Positions 28,149 to 35,671 of a DNA stretch of 64,000 nucleotides are shown here, piece after piece. This stretch comes from Microvirga calopogonii (lineage in GTDB: Bacteria > Pseudomonadota > Alphaproteobacteria > Rhizobiales > Beijerinckiaceae), in the NCBI RefSeq assembly GCF_003347665.1, contig NZ_QDGA01000007.1, positions 62,001 through 126,000 of the forward strand, written 5' to 3'. The translations under genes and the position numbers were made by a program. The stretch's first letter is position 1, and the number at the start of each line of letters is the position of its first letter. Under the pieces are notes generated by a model. That model searched no databases and was not told the origin of the DNA. It saw only the letters and a list, made by a program, of their open reading frames with translations.

Positions 28149-29027
28149 ATGATGCCTCCAACCGATGTGAAAGACCGGCATGTCGCCAATCGACAGGGGG
28201 CGGTCTTTGCCTTGGCCGACATGGTGCTCGTCGTCATCTCGATGGGCATCATCAAGCAGGCTGGAGCGACCTTTCCCGCGATTCAGCTGGTCTTCTTTCG
28301 TGCCCTCGTCGGGCTTCTGCTCATCGCACCGCTCATCTGGCGCTATCGATCCGACGTCTTCAACAGCCGGCAAATGAAAGGGCATATCGGGCGGGTGCTT
28401 TGCAGCACCATGGCCCTGAGTTGCAACTACGCCGCCACGGCCGCGCTGCCTTTGACACTCGTTACCGTGATCGGCTTCACCCGTCCGTTCGTGATCCTGG
28501 GATTTGCCGCCGTCATATTGGGCGAGCGCATTCTGAGACGGCACTGGATATCGTCCGTCATCTGCTTCGCCAGCGTGCTGTTCATCGTGAAGCCGGGCTC
28601 GATAAGCTGGGATTGGGGTCTTCTGGCGGCTTTGGGAATGGTTTTGTTCGGCTCCTTCAGCGTCATCCAGACCCGGCGCCTTACCGGCGAACACGCCGTC
28701 GTCCTGATGGTCTTCTACACCATCGGCCTTGCCGTCCTGACGGCCGTTCCGGCGGCTTTTATCTGGGTTCCGCCCCACTTGAGCGACCTGCCCGCCTTCC
28801 TCGTCATCGGGGCGCTCGCTCAAGTTGGCCAATTCTGCTTCCTGCGCTCCCACCAGCTGGCAGAAGCGAGCATCCTAGCCCCGCTCAGCTACGTGGTGAT
28901 CGTGTTCTCCTCGATCGCCGATTATCTCTATTTCGGCATCGTCCCGACCCTGTCTCTCATCGTGGGCGGCTTGGTGATCATCCTGGCGGCCTTCATGGGT
29001 ACTCAGGTCGCCGTTGCGCGACGCTGA
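28149..29027 (+). CDS. EamA family (DMT superfamily) exporter
   Basis: A 292-residue inner-membrane protein with about ten hydrophobic helices arranged as two EamA repeats, near residues 15-145 and 155-290. Typical features are VFFRALVGLLLIAPL in the first repeat, the VIGFTRPFVILGFAAVILGE segment at the end of repeat 1, and APLSYVVIVFSSIADYLYFG in repeat 2. Members export amino acids, nucleosides or other metabolites; the substrate cannot be told. The ATG at 28149 lies within a 121-base region after the stop of the small membrane protein gene at 27995. Confidence 0.88.
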   Translation: MMPPTDVKDRHVANRQGAVFALADMVLVVISMGIIKQAGATFPAIQLVFFRALVGLLLIAPLIWRYRSDVFNSRQMKGHIGRVLCSTMALSCNYAATAALPLTLVTVIGFTRPFVILGFAAVILGERILRRHWISSVICFASVLFIVKPGSISWDWGLLAALGMVLFGSFSVIQTRRLTGEHAVVLMVFYTIGLAVLTAVPAAFIWVPPHLSDLPAFLVIGALAQVGQFCFLRSHQLAEASILAPLSYVVIVFSSIADYLYFGIVPTLSLIVGGLVIILAAFMGTQVAVARR

Positions 29028-29094
29028 AACCCTCAACCACCTGCAGAATCCGGCCCTCGGCCAGCTTTGGCTCGCGCAATTCCAGCGCCTAGTA

Positions 29095-29134
29095 ACGCAA
29101 AAATTTGCATTTGCGTGAGGATTGCAACTCACGC
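29095..29134. promoter_or_regulatory. Two overlapping inverted repeats, candidate LacI-family operators
   Basis: ACGCAAA (29095-29101) pairs with TTTGCGT (29110-29116), and GCGTGAG (29113-29119) pairs with CTCACGC (29128-29134). Each has perfect 7 bp arms and an 8-base spacer, and their centres are 18 bases apart. They share the GCGT element and lie 45-84 bases before the LacI-type gene, a natural place for autoregulation. Function is inferred. Confidence 0.5.
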
Positions 29135-29178
29135 GCCTCTGCGCAACAAATTCATGCAACGAGAAAAGGTGGGAGGAT

Positions 29179-30240
29179 ATGACGAGAGTGAGCCTCAGCC
29201 GACGTCCGCGCCAGACGGACATTGCCCGCTTCGCCGGCGTCTCGGTGAGCACCGTTTCCCGCGTTCTTGCGAATGAACCCGGCATCAGCACGAATGTGCG
29301 GGACCAGGTGATCCGGATCGCGTCCGAACTCGGCTACAGCATACGCCCAGTTCCGGCGGTCCAGCCCCAGAACCAGCGGGCGGTGGCGCTCATCCCGGTC
29401 GATCATGCGACCGGCGGTCTTGGGGTCTTCTATGAGGGTATCCTCAGCGGCCTGCGGGGCGCGGCGGCCCGGTCGGGCGGTACTCTCCTGCCGCGACTGG
29501 TCCGCTCCTCCTCCCTCAGATTCTCCGATCTCAAGCAGACCCTGTCGGAGACAGACGCCACGGGGGTTTTCCTGGTCGGCATCGATCCGCCGGAGGATCT
29601 GTGCGGCTGGCTGCTCGAATCCAAGCTCCCGACCGTCTGGGTCAACGGCAACGACCCGAACCTTCAATTCGACTGCGTGTCTCCGGCCAATTTCTACGGA
29701 GCCCGGCTCGCGACCCAGCATCTCATCGATGCCGGCCATCGGCGGATCCTCCATTTCACCATGTCCCACCGCCACACCATCCGCGAGCGCGTCCGGGGCT
29801 TCGAGGCGGCGGCTGCGAAGAACGGCGTGACCACGCGGATCGTCCAGCTCCCCTCCGCATCCCGGACCAGCACCGAGGCGTGCGAGGCCATGGAGGCGAT
29901 CCTCCTCGAGGATCAAGGCTTTACCGCCGCCCTCTGCATGAACGACATGATGGCGGTCGGCGTCATGGAGGCGATCACCAACCATCACCTGTCCATCCCC
30001 CAGGTCTTCGCCGTCATGGGCTTCGACGACCTTCCCTGCGCGGCCATGACCATGCCCCGCCTGACCACCATGCATGTGGACCGGGAGGCGATCGGTCAGG
30101 AAGCCTATCACCTCATGCAGCGGCGGATTGCCGACCCGAGCGCCGATCCCCGCAAGGTGGAACTGGCCGTCAGGCTCGTCGAGGGGGCGACCGTGCAGGC
30201 CCGCCACCACCAGCCCGAAAGTGGAGAGATCCCGGCATGA
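29179..30240 (+). CDS. LacI family transcriptional regulator
   Basis: A 353-residue regulator. The DNA-binding helix-turn-helix is DIARFAGVSVSTVSRVLAN near residues 13-32, followed by the hinge SELGYSIRP. The rest is a sugar-binding Peripla_BP_3 domain (GVFYEGILSGLRG, FDCVSPANFYGARLATQHL, MGFDDLPCAAMTMPRLTTM). The ATG at 29179 follows GGGAGGA directly; an upstream in-frame start is less likely. It overlaps the DUF2264 gene by four bases (ATGA), so regulator and enzymes form one operon, presumably self-repressed through the repeats upstream. Confidence 0.93.
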   Translation: MTRVSLSRRPRQTDIARFAGVSVSTVSRVLANEPGISTNVRDQVIRIASELGYSIRPVPAVQPQNQRAVALIPVDHATGGLGVFYEGILSGLRGAAARSGGTLLPRLVRSSSLRFSDLKQTLSETDATGVFLVGIDPPEDLCGWLLESKLPTVWVNGNDPNLQFDCVSPANFYGARLATQHLIDAGHRRILHFTMSHRHTIRERVRGFEAAAAKNGVTTRIVQLPSASRTSTEACEAMEAILLEDQGFTAALCMNDMMAVGVMEAITNHHLSIPQVFAVMGFDDLPCAAMTMPRLTTMHVDREAIGQEAYHLMQRRIADPSADPRKVELAVRLVEGATVQARHHQPESGEIPA

Positions 30241-32102
30241 CCTATGCGGCCGTTTACGCCAATCCCCTGACCGGCAATCCGCTTAAAACCCGAGCCGACG
30301 TCGAGAAGGCGCTCCTCGATCTCTTCGCGCCGCTCCTGCCCGCCTTTTCCGAAGGCGGCGCCCGGGTGAGCCTCAGCGCGACGGCAGCCCATTTTGATCA
30401 GGCGGCGGCGGATCTGGAAGGCTTCGCGCGGCCGCTTTGGGGCTTGGCGCCCTACGCAGCGGGCGGTGGAGACTTCCCCTATTGGCCGCTTTACGCGAAG
30501 GGTCTCGCCAACGGAACGGATCCGGAGCATCCCGAGTACTGGGGCAAGGTCACCGACCGCGACCAGAGGATGGTCGAGTTGGCGGCTTTGGGCTTTGCGC
30601 TGCGCCTCGTCCCCCAGCATCTCTGGGAGCCCCTGGACGAGCGGGCGAAGAGGAACGTCGCGACGTACCTGCTGGAGGCCCGGCCGCACGAATTCGCCGA
30701 CAACAACTGGAAATTCTTCCGGGTCATGATCGATCTCGGCCTGGAACAGGCCGGGGTCACGTTCAACCGGACCATCACCGAGCAATATCTCCAGGAACTC
30801 GAGTCTTTCTATCTCGGGGACGGATGGTACCGCGACGGCAATGTACCTCGCGTCGACCATTACATCCCCTTCGCCATGCATTTCTACGGGCTGATCTATG
30901 CAGCCCTGGCGGCGTCCGACGAGGAGCGCAAGCGCCGGTTCCGGGACTGGGCGCGCCAGTTCGCCCCGAACATCCGGCACTGGTTCGCGGAGGATGGCGG
31001 CGCGCTCGTCTTCGGTCGCAGCATGACGTACCGCTTTGCCTGCGCGGGTTTCTGGGCCGCATTGGCCTTCGCCGACGAGGAGGCGCTGCCCTGGGGCGAG
31101 GTGAAGGGCTATTATCTCCGGCACCTGCGCTGGTGGGCGAAGCTTCCCATCACCGACAGGAGCGGCGTTCTCACGGTCGGGTTCGGCTATGCCAACCTGC
31201 TCATGTCGGAAAACTACAACTCGGCGGGCTCGCCCTACTGGGCCTTCAAGGCCTTCCTGCCCCTCGCGCTGCCGGCTTCGCACCCGTTCTGGACGGCCGA
31301 GGAGGCGCCGGCTCCCGTGTTCTCCGAACCGGCTCCTCAGCCACAGCCCGGCATGGTGATGATGCACACGCCCGGGAACGTGATCGCGCTTTCGTCCGGT
31401 CAGGAAAACCTCCAGATGCGGTTCGGCAGCGAGAAATATGCCAAGTTCGCCTATTCGTCCCGCTATGCCTTCAGCGTCGAGAGCGACGAGCGGATCTTCG
31501 AGGGCGCGGCCCTGGACGGGATGCTCGCCTTCAGCGACGACGGCCGGCATTTCCGGGTGCGCGAGACCAACGAGGACGCCCGCATGGCCGGAAATGTTCT
31601 CTATGCCCGCTGGCGCCCCTGGTCCGACGTGGAGGTGGAGACCTGGCTTCTGCCCGCCTCCCGATGGCATGTCCGGGTCCACCGGATCAGGACGCCGCGT
31701 CCCTTGAGCACCGCCGAGGGGGGCTTCGCGATTCCGCGTGCGGATGCGTACCGGAAGCTGGAGCGGATCGACGAACGTAACGGGACCGCCCTGGTGATCG
31801 GCGCGGAGGATTTCAGCGGCATCGCGGATCTCGGTTCCACGATTGAGCGGCGTGGTATCGCGCTGAAAGCTCCTCCCAATACGAACCTTCTCTATGCCAA
31901 GACTTTCGTCCCGCAGCTCCGCGGCGACATCCCAAGTGGCGAAACGGTTTTGCTGACGGCGGCCGTCGCCCTGCCCGGTACGGCCCGAGTGGCAGATGTC
32001 TGGAAGGACATTCCACCGGCACCGGCAATCGACGAGCTGGAAGCTCTCATTAGGCAGGACGGCCGAAGGGTCGGCGCTCTGGCCTGGAGAATGGGCTCAT
32101 GA
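30237..32102 (+). CDS. DUF2264 domain protein
   Basis: A 621-residue protein that matches the DUF2264 pattern. The N-terminal part (about 1-360) is rich in aromatic residues and short helices, like an alpha/alpha barrel: FARPLWGLAPYAAGG, WPLYAKGLANGTDPEHPEYW, NNWKFFRVMIDLGLEQ, YFLGDGWYRDG-like segments. The C-terminal part (about 370-621) is mainly beta. Proteins of this shape commonly lie in sugar or uronate gene clusters near unsaturated glycoside hydrolases, but no reaction is established to my knowledge. No signal peptide, so it acts in the cytoplasm. ATGA overlaps on both sides place it firmly in the LacI operon. Confidence 0.85.
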   Translation: MTYAAVYANPLTGNPLKTRADVEKALLDLFAPLLPAFSEGGARVSLSATAAHFDQAAADLEGFARPLWGLAPYAAGGGDFPYWPLYAKGLANGTDPEHPEYWGKVTDRDQRMVELAALGFALRLVPQHLWEPLDERAKRNVATYLLEARPHEFADNNWKFFRVMIDLGLEQAGVTFNRTITEQYLQELESFYLGDGWYRDGNVPRVDHYIPFAMHFYGLIYAALAASDEERKRRFRDWARQFAPNIRHWFAEDGGALVFGRSMTYRFACAGFWAALAFADEEALPWGEVKGYYLRHLRWWAKLPITDRSGVLTVGFGYANLLMSENYNSAGSPYWAFKAFLPLALPASHPFWTAEEAPAPVFSEPAPQPQPGMVMMHTPGNVIALSSGQENLQMRFGSEKYAKFAYSSRYAFSVESDERIFEGAALDGMLAFSDDGRHFRVRETNEDARMAGNVLYARWRPWSDVEVETWLLPASRWHVRVHRIRTPRPLSTAEGGFAIPRADAYRKLERIDERNGTALVIGAEDFSGIADLGSTIERRGIALKAPPNTNLLYAKTFVPQLRGDIPSGETVLLTAAVALPGTARVADVWKDIPPAPAIDELEALIRQDGRRVGALAWRMGS

Positions 32103-33112
32103 CCCGTCCGCAAAAAATTGCACTCGCCATGGACCCTGTCCGTACGGAAGGTGTCCTGACCCGGCACCTGCTCGACCGGCTGGCCCGCTCATGCACGATC
32201 CTGGCGCCGGAGCCTCTCCAGTCGTTTACGCAAGGACAGGCTCCGGACGTGCTCCGGCAGACTGAGATCCTGATCACCGGCTGGGGAAGCCCGGCCATCG
32301 GGCGGGACATTCTGGAGCTGGCGCCGAACCTGCGGCTGATCGCCCATGCGGCCGGCACGGTCAAAGGGTTCCTGTCGGCGGACGTGATCGACGCCGGGAT
32401 CGCGGTCACGCATGCGGCCGAGGCCAACGCCATCCCGGTGGCCGAGTTCACGCTGGCAGCGATCCTCTTCGCCAACAAGCAGGTCTTCCGCTTCCGCGAC
32501 ATCTACTGCGCGGACCGCAACCGCTCACGCACATTCCCGATGACCTCGCATCCGCTCGGAAACTTCAAGCGCACGATCGGCATCATCGGCGCTTCGCGTA
32601 TCGGACGGCGCGTCATCGAATTCCTGAAGCCCTTCGCTTTCCGCGTCCTGCTCCACGATCCCTATGTAAGCACGCAGGATGCAGCGGCGCTCGGCATGGA
32701 GAGTGTGTCTCTGGACGAGCTGATGCGGCGCTCGGACGTGGTTTCCCTCCACGCGCCCGCCCTTCCCTCGACGCAGGGCATGATCACGCGCAGGCATCTG
32801 GCGCTCATGCGCGATGGGGCCACGTTCATCAACACGGCGCGCGGCATCATCGTCAAACAGGACGATCTCATCGACGAACTGCGCACGGGCCGCATCGATG
32901 CGATCATCGACGTCACCTATCCGGAAGTCCCGGAGGAATCCTCCGCGCTCTACGACCTGCCGAACGTGTTTCTCACGCCTCATATCGCCGGCGCCATCGG
33001 CAACGAGCGCGAGCTTCTCGGCGAGTACATCGTCGAGGAGATCGAGCGGTTCGTCGAGGGCCGTCCGCTTCGCTCCGCCATTACCGCGGCTGCGTTGGAG
33101 ACGATGGCATGA
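32099..33112 (+). CDS. D-isomer specific 2-hydroxyacid dehydrogenase
   Basis: A 337-residue NAD(P)-dependent dehydrogenase. The nucleotide site is TIGIIGASRIGRRV (the GxSxIG variant), the substrate-side motif is LIAHAAGTVKGF, the catalytic arginine lies in NTARGIIV, the glutamate in YPEVPEESS and the histidine in LTPHIAGAIG. It interconverts a 2-keto acid and a D-2-hydroxy acid, possibly an aldonic or uronic acid derivative given the neighbours. It overlaps the DUF2264 gene and the isomerase gene by four bases each. Confidence 0.9.
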   Translation: MTRPQKIALAMDPVRTEGVLTRHLLDRLARSCTILAPEPLQSFTQGQAPDVLRQTEILITGWGSPAIGRDILELAPNLRLIAHAAGTVKGFLSADVIDAGIAVTHAAEANAIPVAEFTLAAILFANKQVFRFRDIYCADRNRSRTFPMTSHPLGNFKRTIGIIGASRIGRRVIEFLKPFAFRVLLHDPYVSTQDAAALGMESVSLDELMRRSDVVSLHAPALPSTQGMITRRHLALMRDGATFINTARGIIVKQDDLIDELRTGRIDAIIDVTYPEVPEESSALYDLPNVFLTPHIAGAIGNERELLGEYIVEEIERFVEGRPLRSAITAAALETMA

Positions 33113-33918
33113 CGTCGTTCCGCCCAGGCCTGTGCTCCGTCACGTTCCGCAAGCTCGCGCCTAGGACCATCGTCAGGCTCGCTGCCGAATGTGGCATCGA
33201 AGGGATCGAATGGGCGGGCGATGTACATGTTCCTCCCGGTCAACCCGATCTTGCTCGCCATGTTCGACGGCTGACCGAGAGCGCCGGTCTCGCAGTCGTC
33301 TCGTACGGCTCATACGTCGCGCCGCCGAGCGACGGTGAAGAAGCCTTCGCGGTCGTGCTGGAGACCGCGCAGGCGCTCGGCGCGCCGAACATCCGCATCT
33401 GGCCAGGAACGCGCAACCGCGATTCCGCGACCTATACCAGTGAAGAGCGTCGGCACTCCGCATCGCTGATCCGGCGCATGGCGAGGCAGGCGGCGGACGC
33501 ATCCGTCACGCTCGGCCTCGAGTACCACCCCAATTCCCTCACGGACGGTCTTGCCTCGGCGCAACGGCTCATGGCGGAGATCGACGACCCGAACGTGTTT
33601 CTCTACTGGCAGCCGCGCCCCGGCCTGCCGCTTGCCGAAGCGCTCGGCGAGTTGCGCGCCGTCGGTCGCGAGACATCGCATGTGCATGTCTTCGCGTGGG
33701 ATAAAGACAAGGCGCGCTATCCGCTGTCGGACCAGAAAGCATACTGGATCGATATCCTGTCCAACGCCCCGGCGTCACGCTGGCCGGGAGACCGTTTCGC
33801 CATGCTGGAATTCGTGCGCGACGACAGCCCCGAGCAGTTCCGCGCCGACGCCGCCGTGTTTCATCAAATGTTGGAAGAGATCGAGAACCGCCCGTCCGGC
33901 GCGGCCCGATCTCTATAA
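33109..33918 (+). CDS. Sugar phosphate isomerase/epimerase (xylose isomerase-like TIM barrel)
   Basis: A 269-residue AP_endonuc_2/IolE-type TIM barrel. Strand 1 gives PGLCSVTFRKL, strand 2 GIEGIEWAGDVHV, then VSYGSY, NIRIWPGTRNRDSA, TLGLEYHPNSLTD with a metal-binding glutamate, NVFLYWQPR and TSHVHVFAWD with a metal-binding histidine. Members isomerise or epimerise sugars, inosose or keto-sugar acids with a divalent metal. It is the last enzyme gene of the coupled LacI series and is followed after 72 bases by a sugar binding-protein gene. Confidence 0.85.
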   Translation: MTSFRPGLCSVTFRKLAPRTIVRLAAECGIEGIEWAGDVHVPPGQPDLARHVRRLTESAGLAVVSYGSYVAPPSDGEEAFAVVLETAQALGAPNIRIWPGTRNRDSATYTSEERRHSASLIRRMARQAADASVTLGLEYHPNSLTDGLASAQRLMAEIDDPNVFLYWQPRPGLPLAEALGELRAVGRETSHVHVFAWDKDKARYPLSDQKAYWIDILSNAPASRWPGDRFAMLEFVRDDSPEQFRADAAVFHQMLEEIENRPSGAARSL

Positions 33919-33990
33919 CGACACTCGTCGAGGAGCGTGCTTCTCGCTCCCTCGCCGAAGAATGACTTGAGAAGCGATTGGGAGGAAGCC

Positions 33991-35289
33991 ATGAAGACTG
34001 ATCTGAATCGTCGTACCTTGCTGAAATCGGCCCTTGCCCTCGGCGGTGCCGCGGCCGTCAATGCTCCCGGCATGAGCTGGGCGCAGGCGGAAGGCGGAAG
34101 GCTGCGCGCCACCTGGTGGGGATCGCCGGACCGGGCGAAGCGCACCACTGAGGTCGGCAAGCTCTTCACCGAGCGCACCGGAATCGAGATCGCCGGCGAA
34201 CCCGTCGGTGCCGACTACTGGACGAAGATCGGCACGCAGATGGCCGGGCGCAACATCGCCGACGTGTTCCAGCTCGAGCCGAACAGCCTTGCCGATTATG
34301 CCGGACGCGGCGCGGCGAAGCCCATGGACGAGTATGTCGGCAAGCAGCTCGACATTTCCACCTTCGGCGACAAGATGGTCGATCTCTGCCGGGCAAACGG
34401 CAAGCTCTGGGGCGTCGCGCTCGGCCTCAACTCGTTCTCGCTGTTCTACGACCAGACGGTGTTCGAGAAGGCCGGCATCAAGCCGCCGACCCACGAGACG
34501 ACCTGGAAGCAGTTTGCCGACACGGCGGTCGATCTCACCAAGGCGGTAGGCCGGCCCGATTACTGGGGCGCTCCCTACGGGGCCCGCTATCACTACGTGT
34601 TCGACGTATGGCTGCGCCAGCGCGACAAGCGCCTGTTCACGGAAGACGCCAAGCTCGGTTTCACCGTGGACGATGCGAAGGAGTGGTTCAGCTACTGGGA
34701 AGACCTGCGCAAACGAAACGGCTGCGTCCCGGCGGACGTGCAGACCCTCGACCAGTCTCAGATCGAGCGCAACGCGCTTGCGCTCGGCAAGTCGGCCATG
34801 GGCCTCACCTACTCGAACCAGCTCATCGGCTACCAGCTCCTCACCAAGAACAAGCTCGGGATCACCATGGTGCCGACGAACGGCCCCGGCACGAAATCCG
34901 GCCACTACTATCGCCCGGCCCTGATCTGGAGCATCGGCGCGACGAGCAAGAACCCGGACAAGGCAGCGGCCTTCATCAGCTTCTTCGTCAACGACGTGGA
35001 AGCCGGCAAGATCCTCGGCGTCGAGCGCGGCGTGCCCATGTCGCCCAAGGTCCGCGAGGCCATCCTGCCGAACCTGAACGAGGTCGAGCGCGCGACGGTC
35101 GATTACGTCAACCTTCTGGCCGACAAGGTGAGCGACTACCCGCCGCCCGTCCCGGTCGGGGCCGTCGAGTTCGACAACAACGTCATGCGCAAAGTGGCCG
35201 ACCAGGTCGCCTTCGGTCAGATGTCGATCGCCGACGCAGCCCAGCATCTTCTCGACGACGGCAACGCCGTGCTGCGGAAGGTGAATTAG
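33991..35289 (+). CDS. Sugar ABC transporter substrate-binding protein, family 1, Tat-exported
   Basis: A 432-residue periplasmic binding protein. The N-terminus MKTDLNRRTLLKSALALGG carries a twin-arginine motif, with a signal end near SWAQA. The mature part is SBP_bac_1 (CUT1 type): LRATWWGSPDRAKR, ADVFQLEPNSLADYA, GLNSFSLFYDQTVFEKAGI, ALIWSIGATSKNPDKAAAF. It binds a sugar or sugar acid. The ATG at 33991 follows GGAGGAAG. The expected two permeases and ATPase do not follow; the next gene is convergent and unrelated. Either the importer genes lie elsewhere or they were lost. Confidence 0.9.
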   Translation: MKTDLNRRTLLKSALALGGAAAVNAPGMSWAQAEGGRLRATWWGSPDRAKRTTEVGKLFTERTGIEIAGEPVGADYWTKIGTQMAGRNIADVFQLEPNSLADYAGRGAAKPMDEYVGKQLDISTFGDKMVDLCRANGKLWGVALGLNSFSLFYDQTVFEKAGIKPPTHETTWKQFADTAVDLTKAVGRPDYWGAPYGARYHYVFDVWLRQRDKRLFTEDAKLGFTVDDAKEWFSYWEDLRKRNGCVPADVQTLDQSQIERNALALGKSAMGLTYSNQLIGYQLLTKNKLGITMVPTNGPGTKSGHYYRPALIWSIGATSKNPDKAAAFISFFVNDVEAGKILGVERGVPMSPKVREAILPNLNEVERATVDYVNLLADKVSDYPPPVPVGAVEFDNNVMRKVADQVAFGQMSIADAAQHLLDDGNAVLRKVN

Positions 35290-35325
35290 GGGGGCAGATC
35301 GAGCCCACTCCATAACACGCCACGT

Positions 35326-35350
35326 CATCACCGGCCTTGTGCCGGTGATG
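35326..35350. repeat. 10 bp inverted repeat in a 382-base gap (35290-35671)
   Basis: CATCACCGGC and GCCGGTGATG flank a five-base loop (CTTGT), 37 bases after the binding-protein stop. It may end that transcript, although no T run follows. The form resembles short GC-rich palindromes scattered in Bradyrhizobium and Methylobacterium genomes. A further single arm starting GTCATTCCCGGCC lies at 35374 with GGGAATCCACG some 30 bases on. The rest of the gap holds the large palindromic repeat at 35518-35660 and no gene that I can support. Confidence 0.6.
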
Positions 35351-35517
35351 TCGATTGGGAGAGCACCATCGGTGTCATTCCCGGCCGGAGCATCAGCGGA
35401 GGGGAAGGGAATCCACGACCAAGCACAACGCCATGGATCCCCCTCCCTCAATTCGCTCGGCCTGAGGATGACAGCGGCGCGCAGCATGAGCCCTGATATT
35501 CTTCGTTCAACGCACCT

Positions 35518-35660
35518 GTCATTCCGGGGCGGCTCGCAAGAGCCGAACCCGGAACCCATAACCGCTGACAGTGCAGTAAGCGGCGTGACGTTGATCGCTC
35601 TTTCCTTCTATGTCGTGGCTATGGGTTCCGGGTTCTCGCTAACGCTCGCCCCGGAATGAC
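35518..35660. repeat. Large palindromic intergenic repeat with internal mini-hairpins
   Basis: The left arm (35518-35560) and right arm (35620-35660) are inverted copies. The outer 14 bases (GTCATTCCGGGGCG) and inner 16 bases (GAACCCGGAACCCATA) match perfectly. Between them the left arm has its own hairpin GGCTC-GCAA-GAGCC, while the right arm differs there. Arms are about 42 bases with a 59-base spacer. It lies between convergent genes. This matches the style of dispersed palindromes in Hyphomicrobiales; the number of copies in this genome cannot be seen. Confidence 0.75.
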
Positions 35661-35671
35661 AATGAATGGAA

